Source: Prochlorococcus sp. MIT 1223 (GTDB taxonomy: Bacteria; Cyanobacteriota; Cyanobacteriia; PCC-6307; Cyanobiaceae). Taken from it: a stretch of 64,000 bases of DNA. Position numbers and translations under genes: made by a program. The stretch lies in the NCBI RefSeq assembly GCF_034092465.1, contig NZ_CP139303.1, forward strand, positions 1,020,865 through 1,084,864, in the 5' to 3' direction. The first letter of the stretch is position 1, and each line of letters begins with the position of its first letter. The notes below the pieces were generated by a model. That model was given only the letters and a program-made list of their open reading frames with translations, had not been told where the DNA came from and searched no databases. Below are positions 50,208-59,682 of the stretch, in pieces.

Positions 50208-52028
50208 TTAAGATCCTCCGTATTGCCAAAGAATTAAAGCTGGAATAATTAAGGTCATTAAAACTGTTAATCCTGCACCATATCTAGTCACATCAAGAAA
50301 GCGATAACGACCTGGTCCAAATACCATCATATTAGTTTGATAACCCATAGGAGTTAAAAATGATTGACTGGCTCCAAATAAGACAGCTATCAACAGAGCC
50401 AACTCTGGAAGGTTTAATCCTGGTGCTAACTGAACAGCAACAGGTGCTAAAAATGCAACTGAAGCTGCATTACTAATAACTTGAGTAAAAATAGTTGTTG
50501 AAAGAACAATCACTAGTAACGCAAAGTATGTAGGCAAGTCTTCTAGCCAATACTCTAATGCGTTAGCAAATATATCAGCTAATCCTGTGTCATTCATTGC
50601 AACGCTAAAACTTGATAATGATCCCAACAAAAGAATTACGTCTAATCTAATTGATCTCTGGACTTCTACAGGCCTAATACATCCTCCTACTACCATAGCT
50701 ATTACTGCAATAAGAACAGAAGAGACAAGAGGTATGGAGGAGATAGTTGGCACAATTAACATTGCAATTGCGATTGCAATTGCAATTGGTTTTCTACGAA
50801 CAGTTGGTAAATCATTTTCGAACTGATCAAGGACAAGTAAATCATTACTTGCTTGTAATCCTCTGATTGAATCAAGAGGTGCCTGCAACAACAAAACATC
50901 ACCTTCCCTAAGAATAGCTTGACCAATTCTTTCTTGAACTGTTTGTTGCCCTCTTCTTAAAGCTAAAACTGTTGCATTATGTCTCTGACGAAATCGAAGC
51001 TCACTTAAACTAGCTCCTGCAAGAGTAGACCCTGAGGGAAGAAGTACCTCTACAGTTTTTTGACCGGCTAAGAAATTAGGATCTGAAAATTTCGTCTTTT
51101 GCTTGTCAACACTCCTAGCAAGTTGCACTGTATGTTCTTGCTGAAGACGTAATAAGTCTGCTCTAGCAACTCGAAGTAATAATCGATCTCCTGGCTCAAT
51201 AGTTTTATCTGCTAAAGGCGGTAAGAATCTTTCTCTATGTCGTTGCAATTCCAATACATCAACATCGAAACGACGTTGTAATCGACTGTTTCTTACTGAC
51301 TGTCCAACAAGGTCAGAATCATCCGGAATCGTAACCTCCGTAAAATATCCAGTTTGATCAGTACTTCCACTAAATTCATTATTAATCGATCCTCGGTCAG
51401 GTAGAAGTATTTGTGGGGCCAATAATAAATAGACTGTTCCAATTAGCCAAATAGGAATTCCAATAGAGGTAAAGGTAAATAAATCAAATGAACCATAACC
51501 AAGTTGAGCGCTAATATCACTAACTAAAAGATTGACAGAACTACCAAGTAAAGTCAGTGTTCCACCCAAAACAGTTGCAAAAGACAAGGGAAGCAATACT
51601 CGTGAGGGCGACAACTTACGTCTAATACACCAAGCTTCTATAACGGGCAAAAGAGAAGCTACAACTGGTGTATTAGGAACTATGCCGGAAATAGGTGCTA
51701 CAACAAATCCTAAAAGTGCAATTAATCTTCTGGGAGAGCGAATATTTTCAGAAGCAATAAGTTCTCTTAAACGATCAAGTGCTCCACTCTTAAACAAAGC
51801 AGCTGAAACCGCAAATAAACCCATTAAAGTAATTAAAGCAGGACTCCCAAAGCCAGCTAATGCCTTTTGAGGTGGTAAAACACCTGTAGCCATTAACAAT
51901 GCAACACTTAAAAGTCCTGTCAACTCAGGAGCTAATAAGCCTGAAATAAAAAGCACCACTGCTAAAATCAAAACTGATAGAGTTATGACAGCTTGAGGAT
52001 TTTGATAAATAGCAATTAGTTCATTCAT
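50208..52028 (-). CDS. SLC13/DASS-type anion transporter with two RCK_C domains
   Basis: This 606-residue protein has about 10-12 membrane segments in two halves. Between them lie two RCK_C (TrkA-C) domains (about residues 230-300 and 320-395; YFTEVTIPDDSDLVGQSVRN; VEVLLPSGSTLAGASLSEL). N-terminal SGIVPNTPVVASLLPV and C-terminal SNAASVAFLAPVA are the typical SNT-like motifs. A short Ile-Ala repeat (IAIAIAIA) opens the second half. Relatives carry sulfate or dicarboxylates, and are linked to sulfur uptake in algae. The substrate is not fixed. Confidence 0.88.
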   Translation of the reverse strand: MNELIAIYQNPQAVITLSVLILAVVLFISGLLAPELTGLLSVALLMATGVLPPQKALAGFGSPALITLMGLFAVSAALFKSGALDRLRELIASENIRSPRRLIALLGFVVAPISGIVPNTPVVASLLPVIEAWCIRRKLSPSRVLLPLSFATVLGGTLTLLGSSVNLLVSDISAQLGYGSFDLFTFTSIGIPIWLIGTVYLLLAPQILLPDRGSINNEFSGSTDQTGYFTEVTIPDDSDLVGQSVRNSRLQRRFDVDVLELQRHRERFLPPLADKTIEPGDRLLLRVARADLLRLQQEHTVQLARSVDKQKTKFSDPNFLAGQKTVEVLLPSGSTLAGASLSELRFRQRHNATVLALRRGQQTVQERIGQAILREGDVLLLQAPLDSIRGLQASNDLLVLDQFENDLPTVRRKPIAIAIAIAMLIVPTISSIPLVSSVLIAVIAMVVGGCIRPVEVQRSIRLDVILLLGSLSSFSVAMNDTGLADIFANALEYWLEDLPTYFALLVIVLSTTIFTQVISNAASVAFLAPVAVQLAPGLNLPELALLIAVLFGASQSFLTPMGYQTNMMVFGPGRYRFLDVTRYGAGLTVLMTLIIPALILWQYGGS

Positions 52029-52119
52029 ACTTAATTCATTGCATCGATTAAGAATGAGTTCTTCTTCAAACTAAATGACAAAATATAAGGAGTCATTAAA
52101 TTAATGCAGAAACAATTAT

Positions 52120-53304
52120 TCATTTGCATTGATGTGTGTTATTCAATAACCAAGCCAAGGCAAATCTAATACCTAAAGAAAGATTTTGTACTTTCGTAAG
52201 ATAAGCCATACGGCGAATCTGAAAAGCTAATGGTCCTGTTAATGTCAAACCAAATCCGGTAATAGATGCATTTCCCCTTCCTAAACTAAGCATTTCACCA
52301 AAATCATCATATTTAAAAACCTGAGGACTTACCCCAGTGCGATAAGCGATTACATTATTTGCTGCAACTATCGCTTGTTGCATTGCCAATTGAGCGGTTC
52401 CCGGATGAGGGCTTAGTTCATTAAAAGACACATCACCTATTGCAAGTAGGTTTTTTTGCCCAACAACATGCAAAGTAGATTCAATAATTATTTTTCCCTC
52501 TTTCAAAATTGGCTTTGGAATAATCTGAGGAAGTCTTGGTTTAGAACCAGCAGTCCAAATTACTCCTTGATGATGCATGTAAAAATCATGAGAAACTTGA
52601 TCATTTATTGTTCTTAATTTAACTTTATCAGAGCTTATCTCGATAACTTCAGTCAACAAATGTACCTTGATATGGCGATTATTTAATGCGACCTCTGATT
52701 TCTCTCGATTAAACAACTTACCTTGAGGCAAGATCTTTCGACCACGCTCAATTAAATGGATCTGAGTTTCATTATCTAATACATCAGAAAGCTTACATGC
52801 TAATTCTACGCCTGAAGGTCCAGCGCCAACTATGAAAAGAGAGTTATTAGTTTCAGATGATTGCTTTAAAATAAATATCAAATTTCTTAATTTCTTTACA
52901 TCCGATAAATCATGAAACATTAAGGCATGCTCAGTGAGGCCTTTAAGAGAGAGCTGATTAGGCTTAGAACCAACAGAAAGTACAATTTGAGAATAATTTA
53001 TTTTCAATCCTGTATTAGTAATAACGTATTTTTCAAGATTATTAATACTTTCTACACTCTCTTGAATCCACACTATACCTGTCGCACTAAGCAATGAGCT
53101 GTAGGAAGGAGCAATCTCCCAAGACTTTATCTCTTCACTCAATAATTCATATAACAGGGGTGAGAAAATAAAGCGATCTCTTGGCTCTATCAAAATAATC
53201 TTAGGCTTAGGGTGACTTCGACTTAGTGCCAAAGATGTTGTTAAGCCACCAAAACCTCCTCCTACTAAAACAACTGGATCAGAATTAGGATCATTTATGT
53301 CCAT
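52120..53304 (-). CDS. Type II NADH dehydrogenase
   Basis: This 394-residue flavoprotein (NDH-2) has VVLVGGGFGGLTTSLALS (FAD motif), IEPRDRFIFSPLLYELLS, LFIVGAGPSGVELACKL (NADH motif) and LAIGDVSFNELSPHPGTAQLAMQQ. It oxidises NAD(P)H with a quinone and does not pump protons. The start is taken at MDINDPNSDP (53304). The frame is open 34 codons further but would overlap the divergent cysH gene. Relatives in cyanobacteria also serve phylloquinone synthesis (NdbB). Confidence 0.9.
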   Translation of the reverse strand: MDINDPNSDPVVLVGGGFGGLTTSLALSRSHPKPKIILIEPRDRFIFSPLLYELLSEEIKSWEIAPSYSSLLSATGIVWIQESVESINNLEKYVITNTGLKINYSQIVLSVGSKPNQLSLKGLTEHALMFHDLSDVKKLRNLIFILKQSSETNNSLFIVGAGPSGVELACKLSDVLDNETQIHLIERGRKILPQGKLFNREKSEVALNNRHIKVHLLTEVIEISSDKVKLRTINDQVSHDFYMHHQGVIWTAGSKPRLPQIIPKPILKEGKIIIESTLHVVGQKNLLAIGDVSFNELSPHPGTAQLAMQQAIVAANNVIAYRTGVSPQVFKYDDFGEMLSLGRGNASITGFGLTLTGPLAFQIRRMAYLTKVQNLSLGIRFALAWLLNNTHQCK

Positions 53305-53378
53305 AGTTACAACCCGCGGGGGTATCAATGAGACACTAAACAAACTTGCAAAATAAGCGTCAATTCGATGATAAAAAC

Positions 53379-54158
53379 ATGACCAAACCAAACCAACAAA
53401 ATTCAATAAATCAACAATTGCCTAAAGACTATTATCAAGAATCAGTTGATAATTTTTCTCTTGAGAAGGCGCGAAGCGAGTTAGAAAATCTTAAGGCCGA
53501 AGAAAGAATCCAATGGGGTCAAAAAAAGTTTGGCGAGAGATTTGTTCTGACGACAAGTTTTGGTATTCAATCTGCAGTTTTACTAAATATGGTCCGCCAA
53601 CTCAAAAGTAATAATTTGCCGACCATAATTTGGGTAGACACAGGATACTTACCATCAGAAACCTACCTCTATGCAAAGCAACTTATTGAACAGCTTCAGC
53701 TTGATATAAGTGTAGTACAAAGTTCTATCTCATCAGCGCGGATGGAAGCGTTATATGGACGACTATGGGAAACAAAATCTCTCAAAGACTTAGAAAAATA
53801 TCACCTCATTAGAAAAGTAGAGCCTTTAGAGCAAGCTTTTAATGATCTAAAAGTTACTTGCTGGGCAAGCGGGGTGAGAGGCAATCAAACAAAACACAGA
53901 AAGTCAATGAATCCTATAGATCTCATCAGAGGGCGTTTATCCATAAGACCTTTACTGAGCTGGACGACAAAAGATATTTTTTATTACATGAAAGAAAATA
54001 ATTTACCTCAACATCCGCTTTTTGAAAAAGGATACTCAACTGTGGGGGACTGGCACTCGAGCAAACCTGATACTCTTGGCGAAGAAGGGAGAGTCACAAG
54101 ATTTGGCGGCATGAAAGAAGAGTGTGGAATACATGTTTCAGAGTCAAGTGATCAATGA
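53379..54158 (+). CDS. cysH: Phosphoadenylyl-sulfate (PAPS) reductase
   Basis: This 259-residue enzyme reduces activated sulfate to sulfite with thioredoxin. It has FVLTTSFGIQSAVLLNMV (a P-loop-like motif), WVDTGYLPSETYLYA, GVRGNQTKHRKSM, and the catalytic Cys in ECGIHVS. The paired Cys motif of APS reductases is not seen, so the PAPS type is favoured. The ATG at 53379 is chosen over TTG at 53346. Its stop overlaps the coaX start. Confidence 0.93.
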   Translation: MTKPNQQNSINQQLPKDYYQESVDNFSLEKARSELENLKAEERIQWGQKKFGERFVLTTSFGIQSAVLLNMVRQLKSNNLPTIIWVDTGYLPSETYLYAKQLIEQLQLDISVVQSSISSARMEALYGRLWETKSLKDLEKYHLIRKVEPLEQAFNDLKVTCWASGVRGNQTKHRKSMNPIDLIRGRLSIRPLLSWTTKDIFYYMKENNLPQHPLFEKGYSTVGDWHSSKPDTLGEEGRVTRFGGMKEECGIHVSESSDQ

Positions 54159-54880
54159 AAGAGAAACTAGATAAAGAGAGAGTTAACAAAAAAACCTATC
54201 TTTTAATTGGGAATAGTCGCCTACATTGGGCTTTCCAAAATCAAAACCAATGGGATTTCCTAGACACATCAATAAAGCAAGGGTTTACCGAATATATAAA
54301 TACAAGTTTATTAGCATGGGCTGAAGTAGGAAAAAGGCCTAAGAATATTTACTTAGATCCTAAAAAGAAACTCAATATTGAAGAAATACCTCTTTTAAAC
54401 GTACCAAGTTGGTTAGGTATTGATAGAGCATTGGCTGGCTGGGGAGCATTTAAAAAAGCGAAAGAATTATCAATTATTCATACAAATGGACTACTAATTG
54501 CTGATGCAGGAACAGTACTTAGTATTACAAGAATTAGTAAGAAAGGCGAGTTTATTGGCGGTCAATTAATAGCTGGATTAAATCTTCAACTAAAAGCCAT
54601 GGCGCAATGCACTAATAATTTATCTTATCCTTCAAGAAAAGATTTGAATGGAGAAACTTTTCCTAAGGCTACAGAAGATGCAATGTTAAGAGGTAGTTTT
54701 CAATCATTAATAGGTGCCATTCAAGAAGCCAAAAAAGATACTAGTGCACCTCTTTTTATCTGCGGGGGGGATAGCTTAGATATTTTTAATAAACTAAAAA
54801 TATCGTATGATGATATTTATCATTGCCCTAATCTTGTTCTAGAGGGAATGATAAATGTGAAGCATAATGAATTAACTTAA
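54155..54880 (+). CDS. coaX: Type III pantothenate kinase
   Basis: This 241-residue protein has an ASKHA fold: [12 protein letters not shown] at the start, [11 protein letters not shown] (about residues 89-99), DAGTVLSIT, and [15 protein letters not shown]. These match CoaX, the first step of coenzyme A synthesis. Prochlorococcus lacks other pantothenate kinase types as far as I know. It overlaps cysH by 4 bp (ATGA) and overlaps the convergent bcp by 9 bp. Confidence 0.9.
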   Translation: MKEKLDKERVNKKTYLLIGNSRLHWAFQNQNQWDFLDTSIKQGFTEYINTSLLAWAEVGKRPKNIYLDPKKKLNIEEIPLLNVPSWLGIDRALAGWGAFKKAKELSIIHTNGLLIADAGTVLSITRISKKGEFIGGQLIAGLNLQLKAMAQCTNNLSYPSRKDLNGETFPKATEDAMLRGSFQSLIGAIQEAKKDTSAPLFICGGDSLDIFNKLKISYDDIYHCPNLVLEGMINVKHNELT

Positions 54881-55339
54881 TCCTAAGTCCAATAGTATCT
54901 GATGAGCCATTTTTTCTGCTTTAACTTTCAAATAAATCAACTCGATTCTCCCATCAGGAGAAATCACAAAAGTATGTCTCATCATTCCCATATACTCTCT
55001 CCCCATGAATTTCTTTAGTCCATAACTTCCAAAAGAACTTGCTACTGGACAAGGCTCTGAATCAGTAAGGAGTATAAAAGGGAGTTGATATTTATCAATG
55101 AACTTTATATGAGAACTAGAGGGATCTTTACTGATGCCAAACACCTTTATCCCCTTGGATTCAAAAATACTCCAAGAGTCTCTGAAGCTACAAGCCTCTT
55201 TTGTACATCCAGGAGTATCATCCTTAGGATAAAAATAAAGAATGACCCTCTCTCCTTTAAGTGATGACAATTTCACTAAATTCCCATCTTGATCAGGGAG
55301 AGTGAAATCAGGTGCAAGATCCCCGACTTTTAAGGACAT
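54872..55339 (-). CDS. bcp: Peroxiredoxin, Bcp/PrxQ type
   Basis: This 155-residue protein has the fold start [17 protein letters not shown] and the active-site segment [18 protein letters not shown], with the peroxidatic and resolving Cys five residues apart, as in PrxQ/Bcp. It reduces peroxides with thioredoxin. The ATG at 55339 fits the family; a longer form from 55369 is possible. A 12-bp palindrome lies about 80 bp upstream. Confidence 0.94.
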   Translation of the reverse strand: MSLKVGDLAPDFTLPDQDGNLVKLSSLKGERVILYFYPKDDTPGCTKEACSFRDSWSIFESKGIKVFGISKDPSSSHIKFIDKYQLPFILLTDSEPCPVASSFGSYGLKKFMGREYMGMMRHTFVISPDGRIELIYLKVKAEKMAHQILLDLGLS

Positions 55340-55418
55340 TATCTTGGAAAATAATAAACCTACATCCAAGTTACTAGGAGTTCGTTATTACCTCTACTCA
55401 ACTTCCGAAAAAATAACG

Positions 55419-55430
55419 TTCTTATAAGAA
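55419..55430. promoter_or_regulatory. Palindrome upstream of bcp
   Basis: The perfect 12-bp palindrome ttcttataagaa lies 80 bp upstream of the bcp start. It is AT-rich and could be part of a promoter or a binding site. No known consensus was matched. Confidence 0.25.
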
Positions 55431-55546
55431 TATTTTCATAAGATCACTGTTGAAGAAAAACAAAATGACCAAATACGATTATCTATAAAAGATTTACTTT
55501 AAAAAATTTTTAAATTTCTAAGAATACATCTTAAAAGTGAACTAAT

Positions 55547-57754
55547 CTAGTAATTGCCCTCATAGATACCAATTATTTTATAATGAGATACCTTCTGTTT
55601 TAAATCTTTTCCTCTTACCGATTTTATTAGGTTAATCAATTGCACTGAAATCTCTTCATCAAATTCATTAAGAATTGATTTAAAGTAATCACTATCTTGA
55701 GAAAGCCATCTTTTCTCAATTGAGTTTGTCATTTTAAAAATTAAAGTTTCATCCCAAGTGTCAACTTTAATTTTCCATCTTAATTGTCGTAATAGCTCGA
55801 AAAAAAACTGTGATTTATTTTTTTTCTTCAATAAAGTCATTTCTAAGGAAACAACTTCTTGCAGAATCTTATTATCTATATTCTTTATGCAACTCTCATT
55901 TATACTCTCTAAAATTGATCCCAATGGACCACAGGAAGGCTGACTTACTAATAATCTTAATTTTGTTTTAGGTGCAGAGATTGATGAAATCTTATTCCAG
56001 AATTGACTATATTTTATATCAGAAAGATCTTCATTTTTTATTCTTCCTCCTATTAATTCAAACTTTAAATTCACAGGAATATCACTTGATAAAAGGTTCT
56101 CTATAGTAATCAAAGTGGGACGTAACAGCGGATCCAATATATCTAATTGGGCTAAAACCTTAAGTTTTTCTTCTGACGAAGTGCTTATAAATACTCCGCC
56201 TTCTTTAACTGAACTCAGTGAATTAAGAGACCAAAACAAAGGACTCTGTCCCACAATTAATACTCTGTCATTAGTCTTGAGATTCGCATCAATCCATAAT
56301 TTTTGAAGTAATTTCTGAAGTCTCTCGCCCTCTTGCATCAGCTGACGCTCTATCCAGCCTTCAAATACAGGTTCATTTTGACTAGAAGATAGAAATAATT
56401 TATGAGATTCAAGAGACTCTTCAGCTGCAGCAAATTGTGCTGCTCTTCTCTCAAGCATCTTATTTCTTCTATCACCTTCCCATCCATGCTTGGATGGCCT
56501 CCAAAAAACTTCACCTTGCAGTGAGTCAGGCAAATACTGCTGTGCAACCCAGTTTTCAGCAAATGCATGTGGGTAACGATAACCAATTCCATCCCCAAAT
56601 GCCTCTTGATCTCGATTAGGATCTCGCAGATGAGTTGGTATCTTCTGAGCCTCAACCTGCCTGATCGATTTAACTGCCTCAAAAAAACCCATAGAACTAT
56701 TACTTTTTTCAGTTGTAGCTAAATAAAGAGCTGCTTCTGCTAATAAATAAAGTCCTTCTGGTAATCCAATTCTTTCAAAAGCTGAAGCACATGCTTCTAC
56801 AACAACTATTGCTTGAGGATCCGCTAAGCCAACATCCTCACCTGCCGCAATTAACATTCTGCGAAAAATAAACTTTGGATTTTCTCCTGCTTCCATCATT
56901 CGCGCCAACCAAAATAATGCAGCATCAGGGTCTGATCCTCTTAATGACTTAATAAATGCACTAATAGTGTCAAAATGAGCATCCCCATGTTTGTCATATA
57001 AAACTGCTGTTTCCTGGATCGACTCTTCAGCAATACAAAGATCTATATTGATAATTTCATTTTCATCGGGGTCTGTAGTTTCAACAGCAAGCTCAAGAGC
57101 ATTAAGCAAACTTCTCGCATCACCATTTGCCACTTCAACCAAATGAGCGGATGCTTCAGAACTTACCCTGACCATTTTCTTACCATAACCATATGTTTTA
57201 TCTTCAAGAGCGCGTGTAAGTAACTTGTGAAGAGCGTCTGTATCCAAATTTTTTAAACGAAAGATTCTTGATCGACTTACTAATGCTTTATTAACTTCAA
57301 AATAAGGATTCTCAGTAGTTGCACCAATCAGTGTCAAAGTTCCGTTTTCTACCCATGGAAGCAACGCATCCTGTTGAGAAGTATTGAAACGATGCACTTC
57401 ATCGATAAAAAGAATTGTTTTCAATCCATACTCATTCCATCTTTTCTGCGCTTCTAACACTTCGTGGCGTAATTCTTTAATCCCTACTAATACAGCATTC
57501 AAAATACTGAAATGTGAACTTGTATTTGCTGCAATAATTCTTGCCAAAGTTGTTTTGCCTACACCTGGTGGGCCATGTAATAACAAATTACCCACGCGAT
57601 CTGCTGCTATAGCTCGTCTCAATAAACGTCCCTCAGCTAAAATAGATTCTTGGCCAACGAAATCGTCTAAAGTCTCTGGCCTTAAACGTTCAGCAAGTGG
57701 AGCATTACTCTTTAATGCTTTTTCACCATGAAATGTAAATAAATCTTTGCTCAA
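55547..57754 (-). CDS. RarA/MgsA AAA+ ATPase with extra C-terminal domain
   Basis: Residues 1-440 match RarA: PLAERLRPETLDDFVGQESI, Walker A LLHGPPGVGKTTLARI, Walker B LFIDEVHRFN, GATTENPYFEVNKALVSRSR, and the C-terminal oligomerisation block ending YRYPHAFAENWVAQQYLPD. This protein family acts at stalled replication forks. Normal RarA is about 420-450 residues, but here about 290 more follow (from about 445). In that part LKTNDRVLIVGQSPLFWSLN looks like the first strand-loop of a Rossmann-type methyltransferase, but no clear SAM motif was seen. A single continuous frame encodes both. Confidence 0.88.
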   Translation of the reverse strand: MSKDLFTFHGEKALKSNAPLAERLRPETLDDFVGQESILAEGRLLRRAIAADRVGNLLLHGPPGVGKTTLARIIAANTSSHFSILNAVLVGIKELRHEVLEAQKRWNEYGLKTILFIDEVHRFNTSQQDALLPWVENGTLTLIGATTENPYFEVNKALVSRSRIFRLKNLDTDALHKLLTRALEDKTYGYGKKMVRVSSEASAHLVEVANGDARSLLNALELAVETTDPDENEIINIDLCIAEESIQETAVLYDKHGDAHFDTISAFIKSLRGSDPDAALFWLARMMEAGENPKFIFRRMLIAAGEDVGLADPQAIVVVEACASAFERIGLPEGLYLLAEAALYLATTEKSNSSMGFFEAVKSIRQVEAQKIPTHLRDPNRDQEAFGDGIGYRYPHAFAENWVAQQYLPDSLQGEVFWRPSKHGWEGDRRNKMLERRAAQFAAAEESLESHKLFLSSSQNEPVFEGWIERQLMQEGERLQKLLQKLWIDANLKTNDRVLIVGQSPLFWSLNSLSSVKEGGVFISTSSEEKLKVLAQLDILDPLLRPTLITIENLLSSDIPVNLKFELIGGRIKNEDLSDIKYSQFWNKISSISAPKTKLRLLVSQPSCGPLGSILESINESCIKNIDNKILQEVVSLEMTLLKKKNKSQFFFELLRQLRWKIKVDTWDETLIFKMTNSIEKRWLSQDSDYFKSILNEFDEEISVQLINLIKSVRGKDLKQKVSHYKIIGIYEGNY

Positions 57755-57788
57755 AACCGAATTAATTTATTTGAAACAAAGCAGCAAT

Positions 57789-59441
57789 TTATGTAACTAC
57801 TGTAGGTTGTCTCATACCAGTACGCTTACTAATTTCTGCTAGTAAATCTATTTCTTTAATTAAATCAGCCAGGGCAATCTGCGGATTTTGATTTAAGTTT
57901 CCATTTGATGCAACATAACTCTCTAAATAAATTCTTAGAGTTGCTCCCTTGGTACCTGTTCCAGATAACCTTATTATCACACGGCTTCCATCATTTAATA
58001 AAATTCTTAGGCCCTGATTTTTAGTAATAGAATTATCAATTGGATCAATATAGCTGAAATTATCAGCAACATTTATCTGTCTTCCTGCAAAAGTTTGACC
58101 AATTAATTTGGGCAATAGTTTCTCTAATCTTAAATAAAGTTGATTAGCAACATCACTAGAAATAGCTTCATAATCATGCCGAGAATAATAATGTCTACCA
58201 AACTCTAGCCAATGTGATTTCATCAAATCATCAACAGAACATTTTTTCTCTGCAAGTATTTGCAGCCAAAATAAGACTGCCCACAGTCCATCTTTTTCCC
58301 GAACATGATTGCTACCAGTTCCAAAGCTCTCTTCTCCACAAAGAGTTATTTTCTCATCATCAAGTAAATTGCCAAAAAATTTCCAACCAGTAGGAGTCTC
58401 AAAACAATTTATCCCTAATTTTTTCGCAACTAAATCGACTGCTGAACTAGTTGGCATAGAACGGGCTACACCAAAAAGGCCATCGGAATAGGCGGGTACT
58501 AAAGATGCGTTGGCAGTTAAAACAGCAAGGCTATCACTAGGGTTTACAAAACATTTCCGTCCCAAAATCATATTCCTATCTCCGTCTCCATCACATGCAG
58601 CTCCAAACGAGTATTGATCACCTTTTAATAAGGCATCTGCCAAGTCTTTGGCATATGTAAGGTTCGGGTCAGGGTGGCAACCTCCAAAATCTTCTAGTGG
58701 AACTGAGTTTCTTACTATTCCCTGCCCTCCAGACATTAGCTCCTCAAAAACACGCCTCGCATATGGTCCTGTAACCGCATTCATAGCATCAAACGCTACA
58801 GGAAAATCATTTTGAATAAGAGAACTAATTTGATCAAAATCGAAAAGATTTTGCATTAAATCAATATAATCACTTATACCATCTATAACTTCAACAATCA
58901 TAGATCCTATTTGATAGGTTCCTGAACAATGTATGTCTATCTTTGTATACTCAGTCATTTTTTTATAACAACTAAGAGATTTAGTGCAAGTAAAAATATC
59001 ATTAGTTAAAATTTCATTTGCTGGTCCACCATTAGGACCATTAATCTTTACTCCAAAATCTCCATCTTGGCCGCCTGGGTTATGACTTGCTGAGAGAATA
59101 ATACCTCCTATTGCTCTTTTGATGCGAATAAGGTTAGACGCTGCAGGAGTAGATAAAATTCCATCAGTTGTTGTAATTATTTTTCTAATTCCATGAGCAG
59201 CAGCCATGGAAATAATGACATCAATAGCCCTTTTATTCCCATAACGACCATCTCCTCCTAGGACCAGAGTACCTCCCTTAACTCCTGGAAGTATTCGTAA
59301 AGTTGCTTCTATGAAACTCTCCAAAAAATGAGGTTCATGAAATTGAGAAGTACTTTTTCTTAATCCTGAAGTACCTGGCTTTTGATCAAGAAAAGGTGAA
59401 TCAAGGTCGACAATTACCTGCTTGGGTTCTGATAAAATCAC
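57789..59441 (-). CDS. pgm: Phosphoglucomutase
   Basis: This 550-residue alpha-D-phosphohexomutase interconverts glucose-1-phosphate and glucose-6-phosphate. It has GTSGLRKSTSQFHEPHFLES, the catalytic Ser in LSASHNPGGQDGDFGVK, the metal loop in CDGDGDRNMILG, the sugar loop ESFGTGSNHVREKDG, and RLSGTGTKGATLRIY for phosphate binding. These are the marks of the Pgm (plant/animal-like) subfamily, used in glycogen and sucrose metabolism. Confidence 0.95.
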   Translation of the reverse strand: MILSEPKQVIVDLDSPFLDQKPGTSGLRKSTSQFHEPHFLESFIEATLRILPGVKGGTLVLGGDGRYGNKRAIDVIISMAAAHGIRKIITTTDGILSTPAASNLIRIKRAIGGIILSASHNPGGQDGDFGVKINGPNGGPANEILTNDIFTCTKSLSCYKKMTEYTKIDIHCSGTYQIGSMIVEVIDGISDYIDLMQNLFDFDQISSLIQNDFPVAFDAMNAVTGPYARRVFEELMSGGQGIVRNSVPLEDFGGCHPDPNLTYAKDLADALLKGDQYSFGAACDGDGDRNMILGRKCFVNPSDSLAVLTANASLVPAYSDGLFGVARSMPTSSAVDLVAKKLGINCFETPTGWKFFGNLLDDEKITLCGEESFGTGSNHVREKDGLWAVLFWLQILAEKKCSVDDLMKSHWLEFGRHYYSRHDYEAISSDVANQLYLRLEKLLPKLIGQTFAGRQINVADNFSYIDPIDNSITKNQGLRILLNDGSRVIIRLSGTGTKGATLRIYLESYVASNGNLNQNPQIALADLIKEIDLLAEISKRTGMRQPTVVT

Positions 59442-59492
59442 TTGATTAAATGCTTGTTTAAAAACTTTAATTGCATGAGAAAATTCAGAAAT

Positions 59493-59663
59493 TTAATGAG
59501 GCATTTCTGATGTTCGCAGCATTGTAATAAACCATATAGAACTGAGAGTTAATGTCGCAAAAACACCTGCCCCTATACCTAGTTTTGCAATAGTAAGTGG
59601 TACTACTAAAGGTAAAATTATGACACCAGCTATAGGTGTTATAGCAACAAACAAACGCAACAT
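59493..59663 (-). CDS. Small two-span membrane protein, 56 residues
   Basis: A clean ATG-to-TAA frame encodes MLRLFVAITPIAGVIILPLV, then LTIAKLGIGAGVFATLTLSS and WFITMLRTSEMPH. Two hydrophobic helices separated by a short Lys turn are evident. It lies between the DUF4912 protein and pgm, in a gap left by longer genes, on the same strand as both. Function unknown. Confidence 0.7.
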   Translation of the reverse strand: MLRLFVAITPIAGVIILPLVVPLTIAKLGIGAGVFATLTLSSIWFITMLRTSEMPH

Positions 59664-59682
59664 TATTTAACTAGCAAGAAAC

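Noticed and set aside
50763-50790. GCAATTGC-rich palindromic stretch
   Set aside because: It is explained by the in-frame Ile-Ala codon repeat of the SLC13 gene.
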